Positions 26,031 through 34,510 of a stretch of DNA of 63,682 nucleotides are shown here, in pieces. The notes beneath the pieces were generated by a model. That model worked only from the letters and a program-made list of their open reading frames with translations, was not told where the DNA came from and did no database searches. The translations under genes and the position numbers were made by a program. How positions within the stretch are numbered: the stretch's first letter is position 1; each line of letters begins with the position of its first letter. The DNA is from Hymenobacter psychrotolerans DSM 18569 (GTDB lineage: Bacteria; Bacteroidota; Bacteroidia; Cytophagales; Hymenobacteraceae), in NCBI RefSeq assembly GCF_900142395.1, contig NZ_FRAS01000025.1, positions 1 to 63,682 of the forward strand, written 5' to 3'.

Positions 26031-26480
26031 TTACCGTTGTTTTTTCGGTATCACGAGTTGAATGTCAGCAGCAGGGTCCAGTAAGTTGTATTCCTCTTCG
26101 GTCAGTTCTTTGACGGAGTCGACTCGCAGCTTCCATCCGCTCCCTCTCAAATTGCGGCCAAACATCATAGTCGCTCCGTCTAATTCGCTGGCTACGGTAT
26201 GCACGGTGAGCGTATCGGCCGCACTTTTGCGGCTTTCCAATACGCCGCAGTAATAGGCAATTCGGGACTTTGCCTCGCACAGCTCTGCGTAGCGGGTAGT
26301 ATCCCAAATAGCTGCGGAATCGTCTATGCTGTCGTAGAAAGCCTTGGCTTTGTCGTATTCGTTGAACACCTTGCGCCGCTCTCGTCGGCCCCAGCGTGTG
26401 GTGTTCAACGAATAATCAACGGTAAATTCTCCCTTATTATGGGATGGAGCCCCCTGGCCCCCGTAATCACTAGTTGGCAT
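26031..26480 (-). CDS. Hypothetical protein, 149 residues
   Basis: Not recognised. The longest frame starts at 26609 but overlaps the upstream gene; the ATG at 26480 (MPTSDYGGQGAPSHNKGEF), 4 bases after the stop of the upstream gene, is the likely start and makes the two genes an operon. The protein has a charged middle segment (RWGRRERRKVFNEYDKAKAF) and a beta-rich C-terminal half ending in Lys/Arg. No catalytic or binding motif is visible. Confidence 0.55.
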   Translation of the reverse strand: MPTSDYGGQGAPSHNKGEFTVDYSLNTTRWGRRERRKVFNEYDKAKAFYDSIDDSAAIWDTTRYAELCEAKSRIAYYCGVLESRKSAADTLTVHTVASELDGATMMFGRNLRGSGWKLRVDSVKELTEEEYNLLDPAADIQLVIPKKQR

Positions 26481-26484
26481 ACGG

Positions 26485-26955
26485 TCAGAAAATAGCAACG
26501 CTTTGGTGAATCGGTTGTTTGTTGAGCTGTTCCATCGCTTCCCGAACGGTTGTGGCCTGCGTAGCCACTGGCACAACAGCGAAAGCAGGGGTGGCCCCTG
26601 GCTGGGCAATTAGCTGCATAATCCTGATGTTCAACGGCGGTTCTGCCGCTGTTAGAATCACGTAGTGAAGCACGTCATCAACACCATGGAGCGTGAAAAA
26701 GCGCCGCTGAACATCTGCGGATGCTGGGTTAAGGCGCATCCACTGGTAATGAACCCACTGACCGGCGGCCCATACGCTAGGCTCGTCCTTGCCGTCCACC
26801 AGGGAAAACGCCGTATCGAGGACCCCTTGCTCAATCAGCTCTTCTGCCATATCCTGCTGTCGGGGAGTTAAGTGCTTCCACAAGACAGGGTCTTGGTCAA
26901 TGGAATGGTTGTCCTCCATCCAGCGAATGAAGGACAGCTGCTCGGATGCAAACAT
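26485..26955 (-). CDS. Hypothetical protein, 156 residues
   Basis: Not recognised. The first gene of a two-gene unit with the 149-residue protein, separated by 4 bases. The protein is rich in Gln, Trp and His (ASEQLSFIRWMEDNHSIDQD, VWAAGQWVHYQWMRLN) and ends with an Ala/Val/Gln-rich tail. It contains no signal peptide or membrane span. The frame is well supported because the alternative frames are shorter and overlap it entirely. Confidence 0.5.
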   Translation of the reverse strand: MFASEQLSFIRWMEDNHSIDQDPVLWKHLTPRQQDMAEELIEQGVLDTAFSLVDGKDEPSVWAAGQWVHYQWMRLNPASADVQRRFFTLHGVDDVLHYVILTAAEPPLNIRIMQLIAQPGATPAFAVVPVATQATTVREAMEQLNKQPIHQSVAIF

Positions 26956-26988
26956 GATAGGTCTATTAGTGAATACTGGCCGGGTAAA

Positions 26989-27297
26989 CTAAAAGGAATT
27001 CCAGTCGCTCAGGATGGAATATTCCTGGCAATTCGCACAATAGGCAATTTGGCCCACTGCCAATCCCTGGGCGTCGAGGCTGGCTCGCATGGGAGCCATG
27101 TTTTCCCAGGTTTCGGCGGGGACCTGTGCTTGGGTTACTTCGCGCCGTTCGCCGCCACAGGTCGTGCAGGTGGGCACTCCGTCGAGCAGGGCTCCTAAAC
27201 TTTGTTTGAAGGCTGCGTGCCGATGCTGTTGTTCGCGCTGCCGGTTTGCGCTGGCTTTCTTCTGGGAGGCTTTTTTGCGGGTGCGACTGGCTGGCAT
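26989..27297 (-). CDS. Small zinc-ribbon protein
   Basis: About 102 residues. The start at 27297 (MPASRTRKKASQKKASANRQ) gives a strongly basic N-terminal tail, while the frame is open to 27339. Two Cys pairs, CTTCGGE and YCANCQEY, about 40 residues apart, fit a zinc ribbon. A basic tail joined to a zinc ribbon suggests nucleic-acid binding, perhaps a small regulator. A similar zinc-ribbon protein is encoded at 59916-60131. The function is not known. Confidence 0.6.
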   Translation of the reverse strand: MPASRTRKKASQKKASANRQREQQHRHAAFKQSLGALLDGVPTCTTCGGERREVTQAQVPAETWENMAPMRASLDAQGLAVGQIAYCANCQEYSILSDWNSF

Positions 27298-27406
27298 AAT
27301 AAGGCTGGGTAGCAAATGAACTTTCAAGCAAGTTAACAAGCTACTTATTTGCTAATTTCTGATTGGCAAAACGTCTAAAGTTGAGGTGTGTACCTGAATA
27401 GGATGG

Positions 27407-28090
27407 TCATCTGCGACGCTTAAACGGTAGTGTGGGAGGTGTATAGGCTGGGGCTGTAGCCGGACGGGGGGATTCGTATAGCTTGCGCAGATAATCCTGC
27501 GTGCGATATTCCCCCATTTCATCTTCCAACTCATAAGGGAGCTTGCCTTCGAATTTGGCGCGGGCCCGCAGCTGCCAGAAGTAGGCATCGAAATAGCCTG
27601 GTCGCACGCTGACAATGACCAGCATCTTGTCATCGCTCAACTCGTAGCGAACATCCTCGACGTAATAGGCACCCTCTCCGGTTTCGCCCATCAGGAACCA
27701 AAGCTCAAGCCCTTCACCTACCCGGGGTATTATTGGCAGCCGGCACAGAAAGCTCACCCCGTCTCGCTTCCCGCGCACGTGCACGATGTGCTCCACATTT
27801 GTGTACTGGAGCACGTCGGCGTCGGCGGAAATTGCCGCAATAAAGTCCTCGTGCAGCGTATCCAGCCACTTTCGAAACCTGCTTGCGGTGATGCCAAACT
27901 GCTCCTGCAGCGTTTTGCTAGCGGGCGACTTATCATCCGGGCCAATGGCCATGATTGCCTCAATAAGCGGGTCGTAGGGCTTGCCCTTGCCCTGCAGCTT
28001 TGCTAAGGCCGGGCGGGCCAGCGAGAGACAATAGATGATTTTGCTGGCCTTAATAGGTGGCTTTGGGCGCTCCTGATATCGGTGTCTCAT
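27407..28090 (-). CDS. Hypothetical protein, 227 residues
   Basis: Not recognised. The N-terminal third has a helix-turn-helix-like stretch (KTLQEQFGITASRFRKWLDT) that may bind DNA. The middle is beta-rich, and the C-terminus is Pro/Arg-rich and basic (PTLPFKRRR). It is divergently placed from the sigma-like gene at 28310, with about 220 bases between them that could hold both promoters. It could be a regulator of the island, but this is a guess from the HTH-like segment alone. Confidence 0.55.
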   Translation of the reverse strand: MRHRYQERPKPPIKASKIIYCLSLARPALAKLQGKGKPYDPLIEAIMAIGPDDKSPASKTLQEQFGITASRFRKWLDTLHEDFIAAISADADVLQYTNVEHIVHVRGKRDGVSFLCRLPIIPRVGEGLELWFLMGETGEGAYYVEDVRYELSDDKMLVIVSVRPGYFDAYFWQLRARAKFEGKLPYELEDEMGEYRTQDYLRKLYESPRPATAPAYTPPTLPFKRRR

Positions 28091-28309
28091 GGTTAGCTAA
28101 TCAAAGGGGTACGGTAAGCTTACTGCCCCAATTTAATGCAAGCTACACCGTTGATTATAAGCTTAGTGGCACCTATGTGCAGGGCGAGCATGTGCCGAAT
28201 GGCGGCTCGCAAAGGCCCCGGCGTTTTTATACGCAACGAGAACGACATGTTTTGTCGCTGTAGACTTACACCTTCGTGACCAGTCAGCCTGACTTACTAA
28301 TTACTGCCC

Positions 28310-28606
28310 ATGCTCCGCGCCATTCGAATCACAAAGCCTAGTACCGAGGCGCACAAGCTGCCTGCAGCCATCCATGCCATTCCCGCTGCGGTAGCGCTCT
28401 ACGTGGCTTCTGTGGCCAGTCGATATCAGAATCAAGGGCTCAGCCAGGCTGAGTTGGTAGCGGCCGGTGAAGAAGGATGGCAGCAGGCACAGCAGCATTA
28501 CGGGGCTGCCTCTGAGCAGCTGGACCGGTGGGGTGCCTGGTGGGTGAAAGAAAGGATTCTACAAGTGCTGGAAACTATGCTGCCCAATGAGGAAGGCACT
28601 GCATAA
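28310..28606 (+). CDS. Mini sigma-region-2-like protein
   Basis: A 98-residue protein that aligns by eye with sigma-70 region 2. VALYVASVASRYQNQGLSQA matches the region 2.1/2.2 pattern VVSVAKQYQNQGLS-L, EEGWQQAQQHYGA matches the core-binding helix, and WGAWWVKERILQVLE matches region 2.3/2.4 (YAVWWIRQSILQAL). Regions 3 and 4 are absent and the protein stops just after region 2. It cannot be an ordinary sigma factor. It may be a decoy or partner that binds core polymerase, or a relic. It sits alone on the + strand, 158 bases before the WYL regulator gene. Confidence 0.65.
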   Translation: MLRAIRITKPSTEAHKLPAAIHAIPAAVALYVASVASRYQNQGLSQAELVAAGEEGWQQAQQHYGAASEQLDRWGAWWVKERILQVLETMLPNEEGTA

Positions 28607-28763
28607 ATGCCTGTTTGCCCTTCATTGCCAATCCTTATCTTGCACCCTGCCTTGTGCGGATTTATGGCTTTCTGATAACGCTATGCTATTCTTTAATCTG
28701 TCGACTACGCCAAACGAATAGCCTGCTTACTTCATCTATCGTACGGTAGCTCCTATCCTTTTC

Positions 28764-29675
28764 GTGACCACCCACGCCCACTTTCTTCGCCAGCTACTGC
28801 TGGTTCTGCGCCTGCAGAGCCTCCGGCGCGCTATCCCCTTCGAAGAGTTACGCGACTACCTGCTAGAGCAGACTTCGCTGCGGGACTTGGCTGCTAACTA
28901 TTCGCAGCGCACCTTCCAGCGGGATTTACCCAAAATCGCGGAGCGCTTCGGCGTTACGATTGCGCATGACCGGCGAGCAGGCGGCTACGTGGTTACCTCG
29001 ACGGACCCGCTGCCGGAAGGCTACCAGCGGCTGCTCGATGCTTTTGAACTACAGGAATTTCTGCGGCTGCCAACTGCACTGAGCCCGTTTGTGCAATGGG
29101 AATCCCGGCGGCCCCTGGGTACGGAATGGCTGCAGCCGCTGCTGCGCGCCGTGCAGCAGCGGCGTCAGGTAGCCTTTCAATACCGCAAGTTCTGGGACGA
29201 TGAGCCCTCAGCCCGCACCGTCTCCCCGCTGTTGCTCAAAGAATTTAAGGGCCGCTGGTACCTGCTGGCGCACGACCCGGCCCGCCAAGGGCTGCGGTGC
29301 TTTGGGCTGGATCGCATCCAGGCGCTGAAGCCCACTACTCACGCCTTTGAGCCACCAGCGGGCTTTGAGCCTGAGGCATACTACGCTCACAGCTTCGGCA
29401 TCATTCGCCCGGACCATGAGCCACCGGCGAAAATTGTTCTGGCACTGAAACCAACGCAGGGCCAATACCTTAAGTCGTTTCCACTCCATTCCTCGCAGCA
29501 CGTGCTGGTGGATACGGACGAGGAACTGCGGATTCAGTTGACCGTCTACAACACGCACGACCTGCTGATGGAATTACTTTCCCTCGGCGACCAGGTGCAG
29601 GTGCTGGCACCAACGTCATTACGCAAGCAGATAACGCAGATTCACGCGGCTGCTATGAAGGCCAGCCCCGCGTAG
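28764..29675 (+). CDS. WYL-domain transcriptional regulator
   Basis: A 303-residue regulator beginning at a GTG. The N-terminus is a winged-helix domain (residues 1-90, with a dimer-like FQRDLPKIAERFGV element). The WYL domain follows, with RWYLLAHDPARQGLRCFGLD near residue 170-190 and a C-terminal WCX-like extension. WYL proteins of this layout (BrxR/CapW-type) repress phage-defence operons and bind a ligand or nucleic acid. The gene is 63 bases upstream of the GmrSD-like gene on the same strand, so that gene is its likely target. A small hairpin (ccccgc-gta-gcgggg) overlaps its stop codon. Confidence 0.8.
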   Translation: MTTHAHFLRQLLLVLRLQSLRRAIPFEELRDYLLEQTSLRDLAANYSQRTFQRDLPKIAERFGVTIAHDRRAGGYVVTSTDPLPEGYQRLLDAFELQEFLRLPTALSPFVQWESRRPLGTEWLQPLLRAVQQRRQVAFQYRKFWDDEPSARTVSPLLLKEFKGRWYLLAHDPARQGLRCFGLDRIQALKPTTHAFEPPAGFEPEAYYAHSFGIIRPDHEPPAKIVLALKPTQGQYLKSFPLHSSQHVLVDTDEELRIQLTVYNTHDLLMELLSLGDQVQVLAPTSLRKQITQIHAAAMKASPA

Positions 29676-29738
29676 CGGGGAGCTAAGCGCTGGATTCTAA
29701 CCTAACCCACTCGTTAAACACCGCACAATACCCACTGC

Positions 29739-31436
29739 ATGGAAGCCTCAAGTACCATCAAGAAAATGCTGGCTGGCAACAAGATTGTCGTGCCCTCTTA
29801 CCAACGCGCCTACTCGTGGGAAACCGAGGCGAAAAAGGAGAATTCAACGAGGCAGGTCAATGTGTTTTTGCGCGACTTAGAGCAATACAATACCAGCTTG
29901 GCCAAGACCCCGTACTACTTCGGCCACTTCCTGTTTGAAGAGAAAACCAAGGAGGACTTCGCCGTAATTGACGGGCAGCAGCGGCTGACCACCCTCGTTA
30001 TCTTCCTTTCCGCCCTCTTTACCCGCCTGCAAGCCGTTCGGCCATTAACCGATTCCGAGGCGGAGGCCAAAGAGGACATGATAAAGCGCAACTCGACCTA
30101 CCGCTTTGAAACCGTCGATTACGACCGGCAGCTTTTCAAAGACTACGTTATCAACCAGGAGCAAGCGGACAATAGTGGGCTGAATACCACTTCCGCCAAA
30201 CGTATCGTCGCCGCATTCGACTTCTTTACCGCTGTCCTGGCTGAGAAGGACGAGGCCTACCTGGTGAAAATGCTGGAAACCATCAGCGCAGCTACGTGCA
30301 CGACCCATCCGGTGCGGGACGAGTCGGAAGCCATCCAGATGTTCATTTTTCAGAACAACCGGGGCAAGAAGCCTTCTAACCTGGAGATTATAAAGGCGCA
30401 GTTCATGTTCGCCGTCCACCTGCAAGGAGGGGAGGCCAAGAACAGCCTTATTGAGGAGATAAAAGAACGATTTGAGAGCATTTACAAATCTATCTCCTCC
30501 ATTGAGGGTACGGTGAAGGAGGATGATGTATTGGGCTATACCATTCAGGTGTACTTCAACTCGTTATCCGAGGGCAATGCACTCGAACGAATCAATAAAA
30601 AGCTGGCGGTAGCCGACCCCGTGCCGTTTGTCAAGGCCTTCACCCTCGCGTTGTACACGAGCTTCCGACACCTGACGACCTTCTTCAGAATTCATGAGCC
30701 CCAGCACCACGAGATTCATTCGCTGGTTACGCTGGGGGGCTTTAGCCTGGCCATTCCGTTTATCATCAAAGCCTATTCGTTCGGCTTGCCGGTGCAGGAC
30801 ATCTGCCAGTTGTGTGCCTCCCTGGAATCCGTGGTATTGCGGAGCCGGGTAATTGGGACGCGGGCTGATTTGACTTCCCGTCTGAATGACGTGTACTCGG
30901 CTTTCACGAAGGAGAATGCCAGCATTGCGCCAATTGTCAACCGGGTCAATTACCTGAAAACGACGACGGATTGGTGGTACGCCTACTGGAATAAAAACGA
31001 GCTGGAAAAGGCGTTGCAAGGCTGGCTGCACCCCGCCACGGCCCGGTTTCTGTTGTGGAAATACGAAAATCATTTGCAGGGCAAAGGCAAAAACGGATAC
31101 GCCCTCTCGCGCTTCGATGCCGTCACCCGGCCGGAGCTAGAGCACATTGCGCCCCAGACGCCTACCAAGGGTGAGCCCGTGGCGGCCGGCTACCCGGTTT
31201 ACGACGAGGAGTTCAGAAACCAGTATATCGACTGCCTGGGCAACTACCTGTTGTTGTCGAAGTCTCACAACTGCTCGGTTGGCAACAGTCCGTTTGCGGA
31301 GAAGCGGGCATCCTACACGCACACTGCTCAGCAGCGGGAGATTCAGGACTTAAGTGCGGAAACCAACACGTGGACTAGGCAGATGATTACTGACCGTAAG
31401 GCAGGTATTATTGGGTTCATCACAGAATGCCTGTAG
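29739..31436 (+). CDS. GmrSD-like DUF262/DUF1524 nuclease
   Basis: Predicted single-chain type IV-like restriction enzyme. The N-terminal DUF262 domain carries the ParB-like NTPase motif VIDGQQRLTTL (D78 to R82), preceded by VPSYQRAYSW, another typical DUF262 signature. The C-terminal DUF1524 domain carries the His-Asn-His nuclease residues, with LEHIAPQ (H469) and a downstream NYLLLSK followed by Asn-rich NCSVGNSPFAEK. GmrSD enzymes cut glucosylated or otherwise modified phage DNA. The 565-residue length is typical. A WYL regulator lies just upstream and an 18-bp hairpin terminator just downstream, so it forms a self-contained defence unit. Confidence 0.85.
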   Translation: MEASSTIKKMLAGNKIVVPSYQRAYSWETEAKKENSTRQVNVFLRDLEQYNTSLAKTPYYFGHFLFEEKTKEDFAVIDGQQRLTTLVIFLSALFTRLQAVRPLTDSEAEAKEDMIKRNSTYRFETVDYDRQLFKDYVINQEQADNSGLNTTSAKRIVAAFDFFTAVLAEKDEAYLVKMLETISAATCTTHPVRDESEAIQMFIFQNNRGKKPSNLEIIKAQFMFAVHLQGGEAKNSLIEEIKERFESIYKSISSIEGTVKEDDVLGYTIQVYFNSLSEGNALERINKKLAVADPVPFVKAFTLALYTSFRHLTTFFRIHEPQHHEIHSLVTLGGFSLAIPFIIKAYSFGLPVQDICQLCASLESVVLRSRVIGTRADLTSRLNDVYSAFTKENASIAPIVNRVNYLKTTTDWWYAYWNKNELEKALQGWLHPATARFLLWKYENHLQGKGKNGYALSRFDAVTRPELEHIAPQTPTKGEPVAAGYPVYDEEFRNQYIDCLGNYLLLSKSHNCSVGNSPFAEKRASYTHTAQQREIQDLSAETNTWTRQMITDRKAGIIGFITECL

Positions 31437-31483
31437 CCTCCACCATTAGTTGATGGCTGAATGACTCGAAATGTATTAGAGTA

Positions 31484-31526
31484 AAGCCATGAACCCCAGT
31501 CATATAACGACTGGGGTTCATGGCTT
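31484..31526. terminator. 18-bp stem bidirectional terminator
   Basis: The arms at 31484-31501 and 31509-31526 are perfectly complementary around a 7-base loop. It lies between the convergent GmrSD-like and AbiTii genes and can serve both. Confidence 0.8.
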
Positions 31527-31595
31527 AATATGACTTGCAAGCTAATTGCACTGGAAAGTACATGGCCCACTTTTCCTCTTAAAGCTCTCATGTTA

Positions 31596-32324
31596 TTACC
31601 CGCTTTGATGTACAGACTTCCCAGTGGCGGCATTTAAGCTGCTATCCTGCCCGGTATTGGTCGCTTGGACTGAGTTGGCCCCATGTGATATGTTCAAGAT
31701 GCCCCCTTCTCCAACCTGAATAGAATGCAGCACCTTTGAAACCGTTTCTTGTACTTTGACCTGAAAGGAACGCAGGGTGATATCGTTACCTAAATCCTGC
31801 AGTTCAAATAACAAGTCAACGACCTTGGAGCGGATACTGGTTACAACACCGACTAATTGATTTGTTGGTATGACCTGCCAACTTCGGTGAATATGCCAGT
31901 CCTCGTGATAAGCTTTTTGGGCCACGACGGCATTGATAGGGTGTGGTAAGTCAATGGTGCCGTCAGTAGTTTGAGTAGCCATATGCTCAATCTCAGCTAC
32001 GCCATTTCCAACGTACTTGCTGACCAGAGCAGATTTCAAGTCTTCTTCCAGATACTCTACCGCCATTGATTGGTTGGGAAGTTGCTGCCCGGTGAACTTA
32101 TGAATCAGATGGACTTTCGGCACCACGCCTACTTTTCTGTACGCGGGTACCTTCTGGCCGCTTCCCTGGTAACCTCCAATCTCTAAGTTAGCCCACTCTT
32201 TTAGTCGTTCATCTTTAAGTAAATAGGCTAGTGCCTTAACTTTTAGAAGTACATCTGTTAGCCTAGTTGCTGGTTGAAGTGCGTCATCAATTGCCGCGCT
32301 TATTAATTCGGGAGCGGTCATCAT
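31596..32324 (-). CDS. AbiTii-domain protein
   Basis: A 242-residue protein whose first 150 residues match the AbiTii domain pattern: a helix with LISAAIDDALQPATRLTDVL, then LAYLLKDERLKEWANLEIGG and a P-x-YR. AbiTii domains are associated with abortive infection. The C-terminus ends in a repeat-like stretch (ANSVQATNTGQDSSLN) that also occurs in the upstream gene, where it is followed by a helical region. The gene starts 6 bases downstream of that gene's stop, so they are co-transcribed on the - strand. The shared motif suggests the two proteins bind each other or the same partner through this stretch. Confidence 0.65.
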   Translation of the reverse strand: MMTAPELISAAIDDALQPATRLTDVLLKVKALAYLLKDERLKEWANLEIGGYQGSGQKVPAYRKVGVVPKVHLIHKFTGQQLPNQSMAVEYLEEDLKSALVSKYVGNGVAEIEHMATQTTDGTIDLPHPINAVVAQKAYHEDWHIHRSWQVIPTNQLVGVVTSIRSKVVDLLFELQDLGNDITLRSFQVKVQETVSKVLHSIQVGEGGILNISHGANSVQATNTGQDSSLNAATGKSVHQSG

Positions 32325-32330
32325 TGGTTG

Positions 32331-33398
32331 CTAGAAAGCGGCACCTAGAAGGTGAGGCACTTGTTGCAGCAGTTCGAATACTACGTGCCCTGTTGCACTT
32401 CCCAAGCCGTCTTTTGCCAAGTCATGCAATGTCTCGAAGGAGCGGGCGAGTATACTTTTCTTCGGTTCGGGCTTTTGCAGTTGTACATCAATCCGGCGTA
32501 ACTCCTCAGCAATATCTTCTTTGTGAGATTCGAGCTTGGGCTCCCCATCCAGTGCTTGCTTAAGTTGTTCCACCAAGTCTGCCAGCGAGGTTGCCTGTGC
32601 TCCATTAATAGCCTGAGTTACCTGGCCACCGCTTGCTACGTTGAGCATTGCGCCTTGGCCGGTGTTCGTGACCTGCACAGAGTTTGAGCCGGTCGCGACA
32701 GTGCTCGTACTGCCTTGGGCAAAGTGAAAGTTTTGCTGCACAGCGCTTTTAGGTTCTGTTCCTCCTTCAAGTTCCCGGGTTCCTTCCCGGGTAACAAACA
32801 TGGCCTTCATTCCTAGCGTCGAGGTAACGTGGCCATCCTGGACCAGTTCATTGACAATGCGGGAGACGGTTGAGCGGTCCATGTCCAATTCCTTGCCCAA
32901 CTCCACGGGGTTGATGCTGACAGATAAAGGCTGGGCGGGGGAATACTCACAGGCTGCTTTGTAGGCGGCCTCCAAAAATTTGATTCTCTGTTGTTTGTGC
33001 TGACTGAACATAAGTTGCTTTTGGATTCCAAGCCATTCAACTACTAAGGAGTAAGGAGCAGTGTTGTGGGTGGTATTGAGCCTCGGGAGTATCACGTACT
33101 CAATATGATGCAGAAATTCTCCTCCCTCGTCACTCTCACTGAGAAAGTAGTCGAAGTGATAACTCAGGAAGTCTGGTAATTGATAAATGGGATTCAGTTC
33201 CAGCAGCTTCTTTGTGAAAGCTTCGTCGTAGTCGGCAGGTCTCACTGGTACTTCAAAAGTATCAAATCCTCTGAGCCTGCCATCGGCTCCTAAGAAGCCA
33301 TAGGGAGTCATACGAGATATTTTGGACCCTAAATCAGCCAAATCAAAAGTCGTTTTGGCTTTACTAGCTTCCGCCAAAGAATAGAATCTACTTACCAT
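32331..33398 (-). CDS. Winged-helix protein paired with AbiTii gene
   Basis: A 355-residue protein of unknown function. Residues about 155-200 form a winged helix (LGKELDMDRSTVSRIVNELV), which suggests DNA binding. A middle motif (SNSVQVTNTGQGAMLNVASG) closely matches the C-terminal motif of the neighbouring AbiTii protein. A C-terminal helical region (LADLVEQLKQAL, then LLQQVPHLLGA) resembles oligomerisation or effector-association modules. It is the first gene of the pair. It could be a sensor or repressor of the abortive-infection partner. No enzymatic motif is seen. Confidence 0.6.
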   Translation of the reverse strand: MVSRFYSLAEASKAKTTFDLADLGSKISRMTPYGFLGADGRLRGFDTFEVPVRPADYDEAFTKKLLELNPIYQLPDFLSYHFDYFLSESDEGGEFLHHIEYVILPRLNTTHNTAPYSLVVEWLGIQKQLMFSQHKQQRIKFLEAAYKAACEYSPAQPLSVSINPVELGKELDMDRSTVSRIVNELVQDGHVTSTLGMKAMFVTREGTRELEGGTEPKSAVQQNFHFAQGSTSTVATGSNSVQVTNTGQGAMLNVASGGQVTQAINGAQATSLADLVEQLKQALDGEPKLESHKEDIAEELRRIDVQLQKPEPKKSILARSFETLHDLAKDGLGSATGHVVFELLQQVPHLLGAAF

Positions 33399-33497
33399 AA
33401 AGGATTCGCTGCAGCTGTGACCTACGCGAAAATATCCATAATCAAGCTGATTTCTTGAATCAAGGCACCTGGTTAATATGGTATTTTATAAATGTAT

Positions 33498-33546
33498 TGA
33501 CAATGACAAAGCCTAACCAGTCACTGGTTAGGCTTTGTCATTGTCA
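33498..33546. terminator. 24-bp stem terminator after tra operon
   Basis: The arms 33498-33521 and 33523-33546 are fully complementary around one central base, giving a near-perfect palindrome. It lies immediately after the last gene of the - strand transfer operon. Confidence 0.8.
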
Positions 33547-33563
33547 GGAACGAATCTGAAAAC

Positions 33564-33947
33564 CTATTCTCCGATGACGTACACCGGTACGGCCTGCGCG
33601 TCAACGCCCCGGCCGGTTTCCTTCTTAACTTCTTTGCCATCCAGCAGGATAGCGCAGGTGATTTCCGAGGCCGCCGTTCCGCCGTCGATGCTGGCCAGGA
33701 TGGTCAGGTTGTCGCCCTGCTTCATGGTGCGCTTAAACTTGTAGCTCACCGGCAGCGGTGTGTTGCTGAGCGTCGTATTGCCGCCGCTTTCGTTGGTGTA
33801 GCTCAGGTAGTCCGAGGTTGGAGCATTGGAGGTAACCTTGTATTCTACCTGATACTCTTTCGGGCCGGAGGGCGTGGCGTCGTTGTCTTTGGAGCAGCTC
33901 GTGACCAGAGCCGCGCAGCTCAGCAGTAGATAGGCAAGTCGTTTCAT
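33564..33947 (-). CDS. Small lipoprotein, last gene of tra operon
   Basis: A 127-residue protein with a lipoprotein signal peptide: basic start, hydrophobic core LLLSCAALVTSC and the lipobox Cys at 18. The remainder is beta-rich with the pattern of small MmpS-like or immunoglobulin-like extracytoplasmic domains. It lies 18 bases after the TraO-like gene and ahead of the operon terminator. A role on the cell surface, perhaps in mating-pair handling or entry exclusion, is possible but unproven. Confidence 0.6.
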   Translation of the reverse strand: MKRLAYLLLSCAALVTSCSKDNDATPSGPKEYQVEYKVTSNAPTSDYLSYTNESGGNTTLSNTPLPVSYKFKRTMKQGDNLTILASIDGGTAASEITCAILLDGKEVKKETGRGVDAQAVPVYVIGE

Positions 33948-33964
33948 AGGTCAGAAGAAAGGGG

Positions 33965-34504
33965 TTAGCGAAAGTGATACCGCAGGCCAATGCTGGCCAG
34001 GCCTGGCCATTGGTCGACCAGCGGATTATTGAACAAGTAGCCTTTAGTACCCGTGGCCACGAGCGAGAGCCGGTTGCCGAGGAAGAAATCCGCTTCGGCT
34101 CCTACCTGGGGGCCGTAAGTGAAGCGCTGCGGCTCTTTCGCACCGGTCATCATCTCCCCGGTGCCGTTCTGGTTGGTCCACTCGTAGCCCGCGCCTGCAC
34201 CCACCAGCAGGTGCACGTAGGCTACCTCCCCAAGGCGGAACAGCTGGGGCGAGAGCAGAACCCGTCCCTGGTACACCGAGTATTCGCCGCGGGTAGTCAG
34301 GGTGCCGTGCTCGTAGCCTCCGCTCAGGCGCAGGGCCAGGTGGTTGGTGAGCATGGGCGTATAGCTCAGCTCGTAGTAGTCGCCGGTTTCGGAGCGACCG
34401 AGGTGTGCCCCCCAAGAGGCCAGGTGCTTGACGTGCCGCTGGGCGGAGGCCGGCAGAATACCGACCCCCGCGAGCAGAAGCACCACTAACAGGAGCTTTT
34501 TCAT
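33965..34504 (-). CDS. traO: TraO-like outer membrane beta-barrel protein
   Basis: A 179-residue exported protein with an N-terminal signal peptide (MKKLLLVVLLLAGVGILPAS) and alternating hydrophobic strands ending in the aromatic RYHF, as in outer-membrane barrels. Its place in the transfer operon and its size fit Bacteroidetes TraO, which is found in the outer membrane of the conjugation apparatus. It lies 7 bases after the VirB5-like gene. I name it TraO from layout and length rather than a clear signature. Confidence 0.65.
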   Translation of the reverse strand: MKKLLLVVLLLAGVGILPASAQRHVKHLASWGAHLGRSETGDYYELSYTPMLTNHLALRLSGGYEHGTLTTRGEYSVYQGRVLLSPQLFRLGEVAYVHLLVGAGAGYEWTNQNGTGEMMTGAKEPQRFTYGPQVGAEADFFLGNRLSLVATGTKGYLFNNPLVDQWPGLASIGLRYHFR

Positions 34505-34510
34505 AGGATG

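Noticed and set aside
28057..28263. A 68-codon + strand frame before the sigma-like gene
   Set aside because: It overlaps the start of the divergent 227-residue gene and lacks any supporting feature.
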